A stretch of DNA of 64,000 bases, taken from assembly GCA_903970185.1 (NCBI GenBank), contig CAJCIC010000042.1:1-64000 (forward strand), in the 5' to 3' direction. Below, piece after piece: positions 8,799 through 18,225 of the stretch. Under the pieces are notes generated by a model, which searched no databases, had not been told where the DNA came from, and saw only the letters and a list, made by a program, of their open reading frames with translations. The translations under genes and the position numbers were made by a program. This stretch comes from Gammaproteobacteria bacterium (GTDB taxonomy: Bacteria > Pseudomonadota > Gammaproteobacteria > Burkholderiales > Burkholderiaceae_D). Position 1 is the stretch's first letter; each line of letters begins with the position of its first letter.

Positions 8799-10199
8799 TC
8801 AGTGGGCGCTGGTCTCTGCGCTGCTTGTCGCCTCAGTCGCCTGTGATTTCCGTTTGCCGTGCCCAGCTGCCGCCGGCGTCGACGCATCGGTGCCAGAAGC
8901 GGCGGCGGCAGGAGGCGCGGCGGTCTTGATCTTGGCGCCGTCGGTCAGACGGTCTGTGCCATCTGTGACCACGGTCTCGCCTGCTGCCAGACCCGACAGG
9001 ATTGCCGTGTTCTTGCCATCGCTCGGTCCGAGTGTGACCTTTCTGACCGAGACGGTATCGGCGATGGCATCGCCGTCGGCTCCATCCTTGCCAGCCGACT
9101 TGTGCGTGCCGGAGTGGCTCTTGCCTTCGGATGCGCCGGCGCCGCTCGATTCCGCGGCGCCGCTGGAATCGGCCTCGCCCTGGGCCGGGCGCTTGACCGT
9201 TCCTGGCGGATCGACGACATACACGTAGTCGCCAGGCGCACCACTCAGGACCGCTGGGGTTGGCACCAGGACGGCATTTTTCAGGGTGTCAACGAGCAGC
9301 TTGATGTTGACGAACTCGCTCGGGAAAAGGGCTTCATCTTCGTTGGCAAAGGCGGCGCGAAGCGTCACCGTGCCGGTGCTCGTGGTCATCTGGTTGGAGA
9401 GCGCGTACAGGGTGCCGGTTGCGATCACCTTGTTGTTGTCACTGCTGTAGGCCGTCACTGGCAGCTGTGCACCGCTATTCACGCGTGCGACGACCTTGGC
9501 CAGGTCGTTTTGCGCGACGGTGAATTGGACCGTGGTGGGTTTGATCGTCGTGATCACGACAATGCCCGGAGAGCTCGACGCGGTGACATAGTTGCCCGGA
9601 TCGACCAGTCGCAAACCGACCCGGCCGGACACTGGCGCGACAATGTGGCAATACGTCAGATCAAGTTTGTACTGGGCGATCGCCGCCTCGTCCGACTTGA
9701 CCTGGGCTTCATCCTGGCGCACGAGAAATCGCTGGTCGAAAAGTGTCTGCTCTGCGATCGCCTTTTGCTGGTTCAGGCCTTCATACCGGTTCAGGTCGGA
9801 GCGCGCCTGATCGAGCGCTGCCTGGTCCTTCATGGCCGCAGCTTCAGCCTGCTGAAGATCGATCTCATACTGGCGCGGGTCGATCTGTGCGAGGAACTGG
9901 CCCTTGACCACGTCCTGCCCCTCTTTGTAGCCGACCTGGGTGAGATAGCCGCTTAATTGCGGCAGCACCGTCACGGTGGCAGTCGGAGTCACCGTGCCGA
10001 GTTCGGAAAGCGTTTCAGGCATGTCGCCTGTCGCTGCTTTGGCGACCTTCACGACCTGCGGCTGCGGCGGCTTGGTCTGCTTCTTCGCCCCGAGGACGTG
10101 CGTGACAATGATCACGATGATGAGCACCACAATCGCCCCGATGATCCAGCGGGCCCAATGAATGCCTTTTCTGCGGTAATTTCCCTGCACGTCAGTCAT
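8799..10199 (-). CDS. mdtA: RND efflux periplasmic adaptor (membrane fusion protein), MdtA-like
   Basis: This is the periplasmic adaptor that links the two RND pumps to the outer-membrane channel, 466 aa. The start at 10199 is preceded by GGAG about 8 bp upstream and gives MTDVQGNYRRKGIHW, then one TM anchor (residues about 17-37). The lipoyl/hairpin/beta-barrel order is visible: VTVLPQLSGYLTQVGYKEG, a coiled-coil hairpin, then VAPVSGRVGLRLVDPGNYV. A Ser/Gly/Ala/Lys-rich insert of about 45 residues (roughly 9060-9195) interrupts the membrane-proximal domain between VYVVDPPGTV and TVSVRKVTLG, and the C-terminus is another Ala/Ser/Thr-rich tail. It is first in the operon, so the promoter should lie in 10200-10400. 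Confidence 0.93.
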   Translation of the reverse strand: MTDVQGNYRRKGIHWARWIIGAIVVLIIVIIVTHVLGAKKQTKPPQPQVVKVAKAATGDMPETLSELGTVTPTATVTVLPQLSGYLTQVGYKEGQDVVKGQFLAQIDPRQYEIDLQQAEAAAMKDQAALDQARSDLNRYEGLNQQKAIAEQTLFDQRFLVRQDEAQVKSDEAAIAQYKLDLTYCHIVAPVSGRVGLRLVDPGNYVTASSSPGIVVITTIKPTTVQFTVAQNDLAKVVARVNSGAQLPVTAYSSDNNKVIATGTLYALSNQMTTSTGTVTLRAAFANEDEALFPSEFVNIKLLVDTLKNAVLVPTPAVLSGAPGDYVYVVDPPGTVKRPAQGEADSSGAAESSGAGASEGKSHSGTHKSAGKDGADGDAIADTVSVRKVTLGPSDGKNTAILSGLAAGETVVTDGTDRLTDGAKIKTAAPPAAAASGTDASTPAAAGHGKRKSQATEATSSAETSAH

Positions 10200-10792
10200 A
10201 TGAACTCCGGGCGTGCCCAAAAGAGTGCTTGCCCACAGGCGGGCGGACAATTTTCCAGCGTTTTGATGCGGCAAGCTGCGAGCCTGGGCGCGCGAGCAAC
10301 TCGCGGCCTCCCGGAGTATGCCCGCCAGACCTTGTCTGGTCGAATGAATGGGTAACGGGCCGGTTACAAAAAATCACAGTTTCGAGGCACCACGATCTTT
10401 GGCACGATCCGGGCCTGCCCGACCGCCCACTGGCCATGCGTGCATCCACTGATCGCCCCCGTAATCCGCGACTCTTAACTAAGACCCCGGCCGGCGAGCG
10501 AAATTCAGTGGATTATAGGGGGCCCTTCAATCAGGGCCGATGCAGGTTCGCCGGTATGCGCTTACCTGTATCGATGCGTTGCATTCAGGCCCCAAGCCAT
10601 CTTCCGTGTGAATCCATGATGACAAGCTTTGAGGGATCCCGCACCGGTCGTTCAAATGCCGCTTTGGGCCTTGCTGCCCTCGCAGTGCCGCAGCCACGTG
10701 GCCGTTCTCGATCGCAAATGGACAGGCTCGCAAGCAACCCCGCTGTATGATTCGCTTCAGTAGATCGACCGGATTCCGGCGAAAGGACTTGC
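10200..10792. other. Intergenic region between divergent efflux operon and FkbM gene
   Basis: About 590 bp with no frame that looks coding: the open frames here are short, Arg/Pro/Ser-rich and carry no domain signature. It must hold the promoters of the minus-strand efflux operon and the plus-strand methyltransferase. I could not assign a convincing -35/-10 pair. Two inverted repeats at 10325-10367 are described separately. Confidence 0.5.
10325..10367. promoter_or_regulatory. Two adjacent inverted repeats, candidate operator for efflux operon
   Basis: CCAGAC-ctt-GTCTGG (10325-10339) is a perfect 6-bp palindrome with a 3-nt spacer. Twelve bases on lies GTAACGGGCCGGTTAC (10352-10367), with 5-bp perfect outer arms. 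Both are 125-170 bp upstream of the adaptor start. Efflux operons are commonly controlled by dimeric repressors or response regulators that bind such sites, but no regulator gene is adjacent, so the role is inference. Confidence 0.3.
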
Positions 10793-11740
10793 GTGGCGTT
10801 GAATCGTGTGGCGAGCGTACAGCAGATCAAGAACCGGATTGTGGCGCTTGGGCCCCGGTCGAAGATTTTGCACCTGAGCCTTGCTGCGGCCGGCGCGCTC
10901 AAGGGTTTTCGCATCCGGTTTGCCGAAGATTCCATCTCGCTCGTGAAGGGATCGCGCGAGATCGATTTACCGTTGAATCTTTATGTCGAAGTTCCAATTG
11001 TGATGGAATGCTTCGATGACTACTTTCGCAGTATCGAGCCCAAGCAGGCGGCGGGGCGCGAGGTACTGGACTTTGCAAACCCGGGACTGCATGTCTACAA
11101 ACGCGACAAGGTGGGCCTCTATTTTCCTGGGCTTCCTGAAGAGGACGCCATGGATGCATACACACACTGGTATCAACCCCTAGAAGGCGACATCGTGTGG
11201 GACGCCGGAGCGCACGCGGGGGCGACCACGTACTTCCTCGCCAAGGCCGTCGGCCCGACCGGGCGCGTCTACGCGTTTGAGCCTGATGAGCGCAACTACG
11301 AGTTCCTCGTGCGAAACATCGCGCTGCATGGATTGACCAACGTGGTACCGATCAGAAAGGCGCTATCTGGGGAAACTGGCACGGTCGTGTTCCAGTCGGA
11401 CGGCACCCAGGCTTCGGCCATACGCAGCGTGATGCTCTACGCAGAACGGGGACGCACAGTCGAGGTGCAGGCAATCTCGCTGGAAGATGCGTGCAAGGAG
11501 TTCGGCTCGGTACCGACCTACGTGAAGATGGATATTGAAGGCGCAGAGGCCGCAGTGATCGAAGCGTCAGCCGCGTTTCTTAGAAGCAACCCGATTCATT
11601 TTGCGATCGAAAGCTATCATCCCTTGGCAGATGGCATATTGACGCAGCAGATTCTGGACAAGGCATTTCCCGCGATGGGATACGACTGCGAATCTTCGGC
11701 GAAGTTTGGACAAATGTTTACGTGGGCGCGGCGCAAGTAG
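10793..11740 (+). CDS. FkbM family SAM-dependent methyltransferase
   Basis: This 315-aa protein starts with GTG, with GAAAGGA at 10781-10787 as ribosome-binding site. The central part carries a Rossmann SAM-binding motif (WDAGAHAGATTYFLAKAVG), an acidic loop (VYAFEPDERNYEFL) and the late motif YVKMDIEGAEAAVIEAS, which together define the FkbM family (Methyltransf_21). Such enzymes O-methylate sugars or polyketide-type substrates. Here the neighbourhood (TPR and glycosyltransferase genes) suggests a sugar or glycan substrate, which is inference. It converges on the RIO kinase gene with only 8 bp between stops. The first 110 residues are less conserved. Confidence 0.85.
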   Translation: MALNRVASVQQIKNRIVALGPRSKILHLSLAAAGALKGFRIRFAEDSISLVKGSREIDLPLNLYVEVPIVMECFDDYFRSIEPKQAAGREVLDFANPGLHVYKRDKVGLYFPGLPEEDAMDAYTHWYQPLEGDIVWDAGAHAGATTYFLAKAVGPTGRVYAFEPDERNYEFLVRNIALHGLTNVVPIRKALSGETGTVVFQSDGTQASAIRSVMLYAERGRTVEVQAISLEDACKEFGSVPTYVKMDIEGAEAAVIEASAAFLRSNPIHFAIESYHPLADGILTQQILDKAFPAMGYDCESSAKFGQMFTWARRK

Positions 11741-11748
11741 ATCCGCAA

Positions 11749-12597
11749 CTACTGTCTTTCAGCCCGCTGCCGTTCGCGCGCCTCGTGCTCCAGCTCGACC
11801 GCGGAAATTTCCTCGATGATGCCCTTAACGTCTGCCTTTTTCCGGTCGCTTGCAAAATGGCCGGTCAAGGCTGAATCCGGCTCGAGCTTTCCCTTCTCAT
11901 AGAGTGCCCATATTTCATCGCCATAGCGCGATGCAAGAATGCGTTGGTCAAACCGTCCGAAGTAGGTTCGAAGGTTATCGACGTCGCGCTTGAGCATCAT
12001 CGCGGCATTGTTGTTCTGCGCGGCTGCGACCGCCTGCGGAAAATCGATGATGACCGGGCCCGATTGGTCGAAAAGAATGTTGTATTCGGACAGGTCGCCA
12101 TGAATGATCCCGGCGCAGAGCATCTTGACCACTTCACGGATCAGCAAGTTGTGCGCGATGCCAGCCTCTTGCACTGAAAACTGGACATCGTTTAGCCGTG
12201 GAGCGGCATTGCCATTGGCGTCAACCAGCAGATCCATCAGCACCACGCCCTGAAAAAATCCATGGGGCCTGGGCACGCGTACACCCGCTGCAGCAAGCTG
12301 ATAGAGCGTATCGACCTCAACACTTTGCCAGGCTTCTTCGTCAGCACGCTTTCCGTACCGGCTGCCCTTTTTCATGGCGCGGGCATCACGCGTGTTCTTG
12401 GTCTTTCGGCCTTCCTGATAAAGCGCAGCCTGGCGGAAGTTCCTTCGATTCGCCTCCTTGTAGACCTTGGCGCAGCGGTTGACATCGCCACAGCGCACGA
12501 CGTAGACGATCGCTTCCTTCCCGCTCATCAGCTGGCGCACGACTTCGTCGATGAAGCCTTCATCGAGCAAGGGCTGCAGTCGCGCAGGCGTCTTCAA
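11749..12597 (-). CDS. RIO1-type serine protein kinase
   Basis: This is an atypical Ser/Thr kinase of the RIO family, 282 aa, the usual size of bacterial members. It has a flexible-loop ATP region (LMSGKEAIVYVV, then CAKVYKEANRRNF), a catalytic loop HGDLSEYNILFD with the catalytic Asp, and the metal-binding IDFPQAV segment that replaces the DFG motif in this family. RIO kinases are ATPases or kinases of ribosome maturation in eukaryotes and archaea; the substrate of bacterial homologues is not established to my knowledge. The gene stands alone on the minus strand, with about 500 bp of apparently non-coding DNA upstream. Confidence 0.9.
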   Translation of the reverse strand: MKTPARLQPLLDEGFIDEVVRQLMSGKEAIVYVVRCGDVNRCAKVYKEANRRNFRQAALYQEGRKTKNTRDARAMKKGSRYGKRADEEAWQSVEVDTLYQLAAAGVRVPRPHGFFQGVVLMDLLVDANGNAAPRLNDVQFSVQEAGIAHNLLIREVVKMLCAGIIHGDLSEYNILFDQSGPVIIDFPQAVAAAQNNNAAMMLKRDVDNLRTYFGRFDQRILASRYGDEIWALYEKGKLEPDSALTGHFASDRKKADVKGIIEEISAVELEHEARERQRAERQ

Positions 12598-13106
12598 GCC
12601 GGGACCTTCGCTAGGCCCGGGTTGCCGCGAAATGCGGGGGATGCAAATCGACCCTGCACCGACAACGCGTCATGCTGACCCCGGGGTGCGTCAGAAACCT
12701 GGTTCATCAGAGTGTAGAGCCACAAGTTGACAGCCGATCAGTCTAGCTGAGGCGACGCGATTGCGATGTGAAGAAGATCGCGTGGCAGCAAGCGCACCAC
12801 GCTCACTTGCGCGATCCCGAAGACAAGTCCCGTGAAGCCAGCCCAGGGCCTGCGCGCGCAAGGGTCGGGCTGCCAGGGCTGCAATTGCGTCCTGAGCACC
12901 CCGGCTTTTCACGACACGGGCGGCTCGTGCGGCGGTGGTAAACTCCGCTCGGCTCAAAAATATGCCACCAAGGTCTTGTTTTTCATGATAATTGTGGGCG
13001 CGAGAGGGGCCGCGAGGCCCGCCAGAAGTGCCAGGCGATCATGCCCTCGGGGCTTGCGCCAGCCGTCCAGTTCTTCAAACCTTCGCCAGGACCACGATCC
13101 ACGCAG
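12598..13106. other. Intergenic region, no gene recognised
   Basis: About 510 bp between the divergent RIO kinase and TPR-glycosyltransferase genes. Open frames of up to about 110 codons exist on both strands but are Arg/Ala/Ser-rich, have no recognisable motif, and one merely extends into the TPR gene as its mirror image. I see no convincing promoter, terminator or RNA gene. Confidence 0.4.
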
Positions 13107-15014
13107 ATGACGGCGACTTCCAACTCTGCACAGACGCTGCAAGAAGCGTTCGCCTTGCACCAGGCCAACCGTCTGGACGAGGCCGAGCCGCTTTATCGCA
13201 GCCTGCTTGAAACCAACCCGCGCGAATTCAACGTCTTGCACCTGCTTGGGCTCGTGTGCTATCAGACCGGACGGATCGACGAGGCCGATCAACTGATGAG
13301 CCAGGCCTTGCGGCTTGAGCCTCGCGACGCGTCTGCCTTATCCAATCACGGTTTGGTCCTGCTCAGACTTGGCAAGGCCGACGCCGCGGTCAGGCGACTT
13401 GCCGAGGCCATTGCGATAGATCCCGATGCGAGATCCTCGCGCGCCAACTACGCGAGCGCACTCAATGCAGCAGGGCGTGCTGATGAGGCATGCGAGGTGG
13501 CGCATCGCCTGACCGTCGAATTCCCCGATTTTGCCGAAGCCTTCTGCGCCCTGGGCCAGGCGCAATATCTCCTCGGGCGCCACGAAGAGGCGGCCGCTAA
13601 TTTCAAACATGCACTGTCGCTCGCCAACGCCAATGTCGACACGCTGGCGGGATTGACGGCCTGCCTTTTCGCCCTCGGACAGCCAGAGGAAGCGCGCAAT
13701 TATGCCGCCCAGCTGCAGGCGCTCGCGCCTAACAGCCTGCCGGCGCTTTTGCTGCGTGCCCGTGAATTTGAGGAAGCCAAGGATTTTGAAAATGCACTAA
13801 CGACACTCGATGCGGCACTGGAATTCAACGCGCACAGTGCCGAGCTGCAGATCGCCCGCTGCAAGCTGCTTGGCAAGCTCGAGCGAGCGCAAGAAGCACT
13901 CGATGCGGCTGACGCCGCCATCGCCATTGCGCCAGGAGATGCAGAGGCAATCTTTGTACGCGGCCTGTCTCTGGAAGCGATGCTGGATTTCTCAGGTGCC
14001 TTGCGCGAGTATCAGCGCGTGATTGAAATCGATCCCCGCAATGCCGACGCGCATTGGAACGAGGGCTATTGCCAGTTGATGCTGGGACAGCTCAGTGAAG
14101 GATTCAAGAACTACGAATGGCGCTGGCAAGCGCCTTCACTGAAGAAAAAACCGAGGGCATTCTCCACACCCCTGTGGCTTGGGCAATTTCCGCTTGCGGG
14201 CAAGACGATTCTGCTCTATCCGGAGCAGGGCTTTGGTGACACGTTCCTGTTCCTGCGCTACGTTGACGAAGTGCGCAGCAAGGGGGCTGACGTCATCCTC
14301 GAGGTACAGCCTGGCGTGGGCGCCTTGCTCAGATCATCGTACCCGCCAGACCACCTGTTCGAGACCGGCGAGCCACTTCCTGCGTTCGATGCGCACTGCC
14401 CGTATCCAAGCCTGCCACTGGCTTGCGGCACGCGCGAATCAACCATTCCGACCAAGATACCCTACCTGTTTAGCGAGCCCGCGCGGGTGACGCGCTGGCA
14501 CGCGGCGCTTGGGGAGAAAAAAGGGCTTCGTATCGGCGTGGCCTGGTCAGGCAATCGCAGCCACGTCAACGACCTGAACCGCTCGCTCACCTTCGAGGCG
14601 TTCGCGCATGCGTTTCGCGCCGATGATGAACTCGTCTGCTTGCAAGATGAAATCCGCGAAGAGGACCTGCACGGCCTCTCCCTGTCGCGACAGATTCGCG
14701 TTTTCGACAAGGCGATCAAGGATTTTGGCGATACCGCGGCTCTGATTGAACTCGTTGACATCGTGGTGACCGTCGACACCGCGGTTGCGCATCTGGCAGC
14801 GGCCATGGGCAAGCCCACCTGGATCCTGCTTGACACGATTGCGGACTGGCGCTGGCAACGTGACCGTACCGACTCGCCCTGGTATAGCAGCGTCAAGCTC
14901 TATCGCCAGAGCGTCCCCAAGCGGTGGAAGGAAGTGCTTGAAAGCGTGAAACACGATCTGGACGCCTTCAGGCCCAAGCGGCGCGGACTTCTGGGCTTGT
15001 TCTCGCGACGCTAA
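13107..15014 (+). CDS. Tetratricopeptide-repeat protein with GT9-like glycosyltransferase C-terminus
   Basis: This 635-aa protein has two halves. Residues about 10-330 are tandem TPR units (AFALHQANRLDEAEPLYRSL, then repeated A...ALRLEPRDASALSNHG-like helices). Residues about 360-635 resemble heptosyltransferase-like GT9/GT-B proteins: KTILLYPEQGFGDTFLFLRY, LRIGVAWSGNRSH, and VDIVVTVDTAVAHLAAAMGKPTWILL. This architecture is common in bacterial gene clusters for protein or surface glycosylation, often beside GT41 proteins, as here. The start at 13107 (ATG) leaves a short N-terminus before the first TPR; a longer frame from 13041 adds residues without TPR character. No signal peptide is seen, so it is probably cytoplasmic. 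The acceptor is unknown. Confidence 0.85.
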   Translation: MTATSNSAQTLQEAFALHQANRLDEAEPLYRSLLETNPREFNVLHLLGLVCYQTGRIDEADQLMSQALRLEPRDASALSNHGLVLLRLGKADAAVRRLAEAIAIDPDARSSRANYASALNAAGRADEACEVAHRLTVEFPDFAEAFCALGQAQYLLGRHEEAAANFKHALSLANANVDTLAGLTACLFALGQPEEARNYAAQLQALAPNSLPALLLRAREFEEAKDFENALTTLDAALEFNAHSAELQIARCKLLGKLERAQEALDAADAAIAIAPGDAEAIFVRGLSLEAMLDFSGALREYQRVIEIDPRNADAHWNEGYCQLMLGQLSEGFKNYEWRWQAPSLKKKPRAFSTPLWLGQFPLAGKTILLYPEQGFGDTFLFLRYVDEVRSKGADVILEVQPGVGALLRSSYPPDHLFETGEPLPAFDAHCPYPSLPLACGTRESTIPTKIPYLFSEPARVTRWHAALGEKKGLRIGVAWSGNRSHVNDLNRSLTFEAFAHAFRADDELVCLQDEIREEDLHGLSLSRQIRVFDKAIKDFGDTAALIELVDIVVTVDTAVAHLAAAMGKPTWILLDTIADWRWQRDRTDSPWYSSVKLYRQSVPKRWKEVLESVKHDLDAFRPKRRGLLGLFSRR

Positions 15015-15074
15015 CGCCGCGGGAACAGCAAGCGAACAGGCTATGATTCACCCAATGCCTTGAACTGATGCCCC

Positions 15075-15839
15075 ATGCGCGCGTTCCTTGACCGGCTGCG
15101 AGTCAATCTTGAAAAGCGGGCCGCCGAGCTTGGCGGTGCAACGCCTCTTGCCGATCTTATTCCCGCCGATACCCCAAAGAGCCTTTATCAGCGCCAGCAC
15201 GATGCCAACGCCCTGCGCGCTGCGAATGATGTGAAGAAGGCGCACACGCTCTATACCGAAATTCTTGTGGAAGATGGCCAGTTCGCCCCTGCATGGCTTG
15301 GCCTTGGCTTGTGTCTTCTCGACCTTGATCGAGGCGAGGAAGCGCGCACTGCGTTCACGGCCGCCAGGGGCTTGCGTCCGGACGACGTCAATGCCCACTA
15401 CCTGTTAGGCGTTGCCGAAATGCAACTGGGCAATGCCGAAGCTGCGATGCAAAACTGGGGTAATGCGGTCCTCGTGCAACGCGATTTCCTTCCCGCCCTC
15501 GATGGCCTTATTCCCCTTCTGGTTCGCGTCAGCCCGAATCAGGCCGAGGCGATCTGCCGGGATGCCATTGCCCTCGCGCCACGCGTTGCCGAATTTCATC
15601 TGTTGCTTGGCCTGACGCTCACGGAGCTTGGCCGCTTGCAGGAGGCCATCGTCTCATTTCGCGCCTGCCTTGAGCAGAATCCGTCGATCATCGAGGCGCG
15701 GCTGAATCTTGCCCGGATTTATATCGAGCTTGCCGAGGGCGCCAAGGCAGAAGAGGAAGCACGAATACTTCTCGCGGCCGCGCCCGAACTCGCGGAAGGT
15801 CATGCGGCACTCGAGCGCGCCCTCGCGTTGCCACGATAG
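15075..15839 (+). CDS. Tetratricopeptide-repeat protein
   Basis: This 254-aa soluble protein is made almost entirely of TPR units after a 40-residue N-terminal lead (MRAFLDRLRVNLEKRAAELG). Repeats are seen as WLGLGLCLLDLDRGEEARTA, VNAHYLLGVAEMQLGNAEAA and FHLLLGLTLTELGRLQEAI. It has no catalytic domain. It follows the TPR-GT9-like gene by 60 bp on the same strand and is probably cotranscribed, so a scaffold or partner role in the same glycosylation pathway is a fair inference. It converges on the GT41 gene 25 bp downstream. Confidence 0.8.
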   Translation: MRAFLDRLRVNLEKRAAELGGATPLADLIPADTPKSLYQRQHDANALRAANDVKKAHTLYTEILVEDGQFAPAWLGLGLCLLDLDRGEEARTAFTAARGLRPDDVNAHYLLGVAEMQLGNAEAAMQNWGNAVLVQRDFLPALDGLIPLLVRVSPNQAEAICRDAIALAPRVAEFHLLLGLTLTELGRLQEAIVSFRACLEQNPSIIEARLNLARIYIELAEGAKAEEEARILLAAAPELAEGHAALERALALPR

Positions 15840-15864
15840 AGTCGCTGCGAATTCGCCTGCGCGC

Positions 15865-18210
15865 TCAGTCCTGCGAGAAGTCGATGAGGGTTGCGGCCAT
15901 GCCCCTCGCGCTGCGTTGAAACATCACTTCATAGGCGGCTTCGAGTTCGGCGGCAACCCTCGTGCTGGAAAATACACCCGCATCGCGAGCGCGCAGAAGA
16001 CGGGCGCGAATGTCCTCTAGCAGTGCTGGCTCGTGGGCGAGGCGCAGTGCGAGCGCTTCATACTCGAGTAGCGAGGCGCAGGCGAGTTCGCCAAGTCCGA
16101 GTGCAGTCACGAGGCTGCCGGCCATGCGCGACGCAAACGCCTCGCCTGAGCAGGTCACAAGCGGCAATCCGACCCAAAGCGCATCACTTGCCGACGTCCC
16201 GGCATTAAAGGGCAGGGTATCCAGAAGCAGGTCTGCAAGTCGATGTCGTGCGAGGTGCGCCGGATAATCGATGTCACGCGCAATGACAATTCGTTCGCGC
16301 CCGACGCCGCGGGCCCGGGCTTCCTGATAGAGATTTTTTTCGGCCGTGGGCGAATTGCAAAGAATCCAAAGCACGCTCCCAGGCGTTTGCAAGACCAGCC
16401 GCATCCAGATGTCGAACATCACCGGCGTGACCTTTGGCGTGCTGTGAAACGAGCAGAAGACAAATGCGTCTGGCGGCAAGCCGAAGTCTCTTCTGGTTTG
16501 CGTATCCGCAAGAACATGCCTGCGGTCGTCGTTGGCCTGAAAGCACGTCGGCAGGTACGCCACCTCCTCGGCGTAGCCATGACGCGCCGAATCTGGAATC
16601 ACATAGCGATCGGCCACGATGTAGTCCAGGTAGGGCACGCCCATGGTGGCAGGATAGCCGAGGTAGTTGACCTGGACAGGCGCAGCCCGGCGCGCGAAGA
16701 TTCCGGAGCGCGCCCCGTGGGTATAGCCGGTGAGGTCGACCGCGATATCAATGCCAAGCTCGCGCATGCGCGCCACCGCCTCGTCATCGGATAACTCGTT
16801 GAGATCGATGAAGTGCTCAAAGGCCGCGGCCATGCGGACTTGCATCGCGTCTTCCTGATGCCCACCCCAGCGAAATCCGAATACTTCGAAGCGCTCGCGT
16901 CGATGCGCCTCGATGACGCCGGCGATCAGAAACGACACCGCATGATTCCTGAAATCCGGCGAAAGATAGGCAAGCCGGATTCTCGTGTGGCCAAAATTGC
17001 ACCTGAGCGCGGGCACCTGATGCTCTTGCAATGACAACGAGGCGCATTGGCGCTGCAACTGGAGCGAATCAGAGACCAGCAGAAAATTGAACGGATCGGC
17101 TGCGCGCTCTCCATTTCCTATACGCGTGCAGATCTCATCGCGTAGCGCTCGCCAGTCCTGCCATTGCATCTGCGACCATTCGGCGAGGGCGAGATGGCCC
17201 AGTGCAAGCGGCGTCTGTGGCTTTAGCCGGACGGCTTCGCGAATCGTCGCGGTCGCCGCGTCATAGCGCAGGAGCCCGGCTTCGACCGCGGCCAGCGCAA
17301 GGCGCGATTCAATGTTCGACGGCTCAACCAGGATCGCCTGGGCGTATGCGCGCGCGGCATCTTCAAGCCGGGCCGCACGTTGCAGCAAGGTGCCGTAAAG
17401 GTGATGCAACTGTGCCGCCTGTGGATGCTTGGCGACAGCGCGCTCTGCCGCACGCAACGCATCATCAGTTTCGCCTCGGGCGAGATGCATGCGAATGATT
17501 TCTTCCTCAATTGCAGCAATGGAGGCAGGAATCGACTGCAGCTGCCTTGATACCTCGTTGGCGCGTTGGCGCTGCCCGTCGCGCTCGAGCGCGCGCATCA
17601 GGGGCAACAGGACATCGATCGAATCCGGCGCGAGTGCGCGGGCGCGCTCGAAGCAGTCGATCGCGTCCTTGAATTCGCCCTGCTGCTGGCATACCAGGCC
17701 CAGCAGGATCAAGGGAGAAGGCCAGGACGGGTCGTCCTTGATGACATCGAAAAGCAGCGCGCGGGCATCATCGATGCGGGCCGCACGCATCAAGCTATCG
17801 GTGACGGCCTCAAGCGCGGACTGAAAGCGCGGGCGCAGAGAAAGCGCGTCATGAAACTGTCGTGCAGCCTTGCTTGCATCGTTTTGTGCGGCGCTGATGC
17901 GCCCCAGAAAATACAACGCGTCCGCCGATTTTTCGTCAAGAGCCAGCGCGCATTCAAATTCCGATTTCGCTGCAGCGAAATCTCCCGCCTCGAAAAGCGC
18001 GAAGCCAAGGCTTAGGGCATGGCTGGCATTTGCCGGTGCCAGCGCCCGCGCGTGGCGATAGGCGACTTGCGCATCACCGATGCGGCCGTCGGACAATGCC
18101 TCGCTGCCGCGCGCATGCCACTGGCTTGCGCTTAAGCCGCTGCTTTCGTCACGTGCCGACGGATCGGGAGCTTGCGTGCCGCGCCACAGATTTTTAATCC
18201 AGCTGGGCAT
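15865..18210 (-). CDS. TPR-containing O-GlcNAc transferase-like protein (SPINDLY family, GT41)
   Basis: This 781-aa protein has an N-terminal TPR superhelix (residues about 20-380) followed by the bacterial GT41/SPINDLY catalytic region. Recognisable blocks are IRLAYLSPDFRNHAVSFLI, VDLTGYTHGARSGIF, PVQVNYLGYPATMG, FCSFHSTPKVTP, DTLPFNAGTSASDALW and EAFASRMAGSLVTALGLGEL. GT41 enzymes transfer GlcNAc, fucose or other sugars to Ser/Thr or Asn of proteins; donor and acceptor here are unknown. The start (ATG at 18210) is 15 bp downstream of the bioB stop, so it is probably in an operon with biotin synthase, an odd pairing. No signal peptide is seen. Confidence 0.9.
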   Translation of the reverse strand: MPSWIKNLWRGTQAPDPSARDESSGLSASQWHARGSEALSDGRIGDAQVAYRHARALAPANASHALSLGFALFEAGDFAAAKSEFECALALDEKSADALYFLGRISAAQNDASKAARQFHDALSLRPRFQSALEAVTDSLMRAARIDDARALLFDVIKDDPSWPSPLILLGLVCQQQGEFKDAIDCFERARALAPDSIDVLLPLMRALERDGQRQRANEVSRQLQSIPASIAAIEEEIIRMHLARGETDDALRAAERAVAKHPQAAQLHHLYGTLLQRAARLEDAARAYAQAILVEPSNIESRLALAAVEAGLLRYDAATATIREAVRLKPQTPLALGHLALAEWSQMQWQDWRALRDEICTRIGNGERAADPFNFLLVSDSLQLQRQCASLSLQEHQVPALRCNFGHTRIRLAYLSPDFRNHAVSFLIAGVIEAHRRERFEVFGFRWGGHQEDAMQVRMAAAFEHFIDLNELSDDEAVARMRELGIDIAVDLTGYTHGARSGIFARRAAPVQVNYLGYPATMGVPYLDYIVADRYVIPDSARHGYAEEVAYLPTCFQANDDRRHVLADTQTRRDFGLPPDAFVFCSFHSTPKVTPVMFDIWMRLVLQTPGSVLWILCNSPTAEKNLYQEARARGVGRERIVIARDIDYPAHLARHRLADLLLDTLPFNAGTSASDALWVGLPLVTCSGEAFASRMAGSLVTALGLGELACASLLEYEALALRLAHEPALLEDIRARLLRARDAGVFSSTRVAAELEAAYEVMFQRSARGMAATLIDFSQD

Positions 18211-18225
18211 CGGCCGTGCGCTGCA

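Noticed and set aside
10229-10750. 173-codon plus-strand frame in the efflux/FkbM intergenic region
   Set aside because: Arg/Pro/Ser-rich with no recognisable motif and no ribosome-binding site; it lies where the divergent promoters should be.
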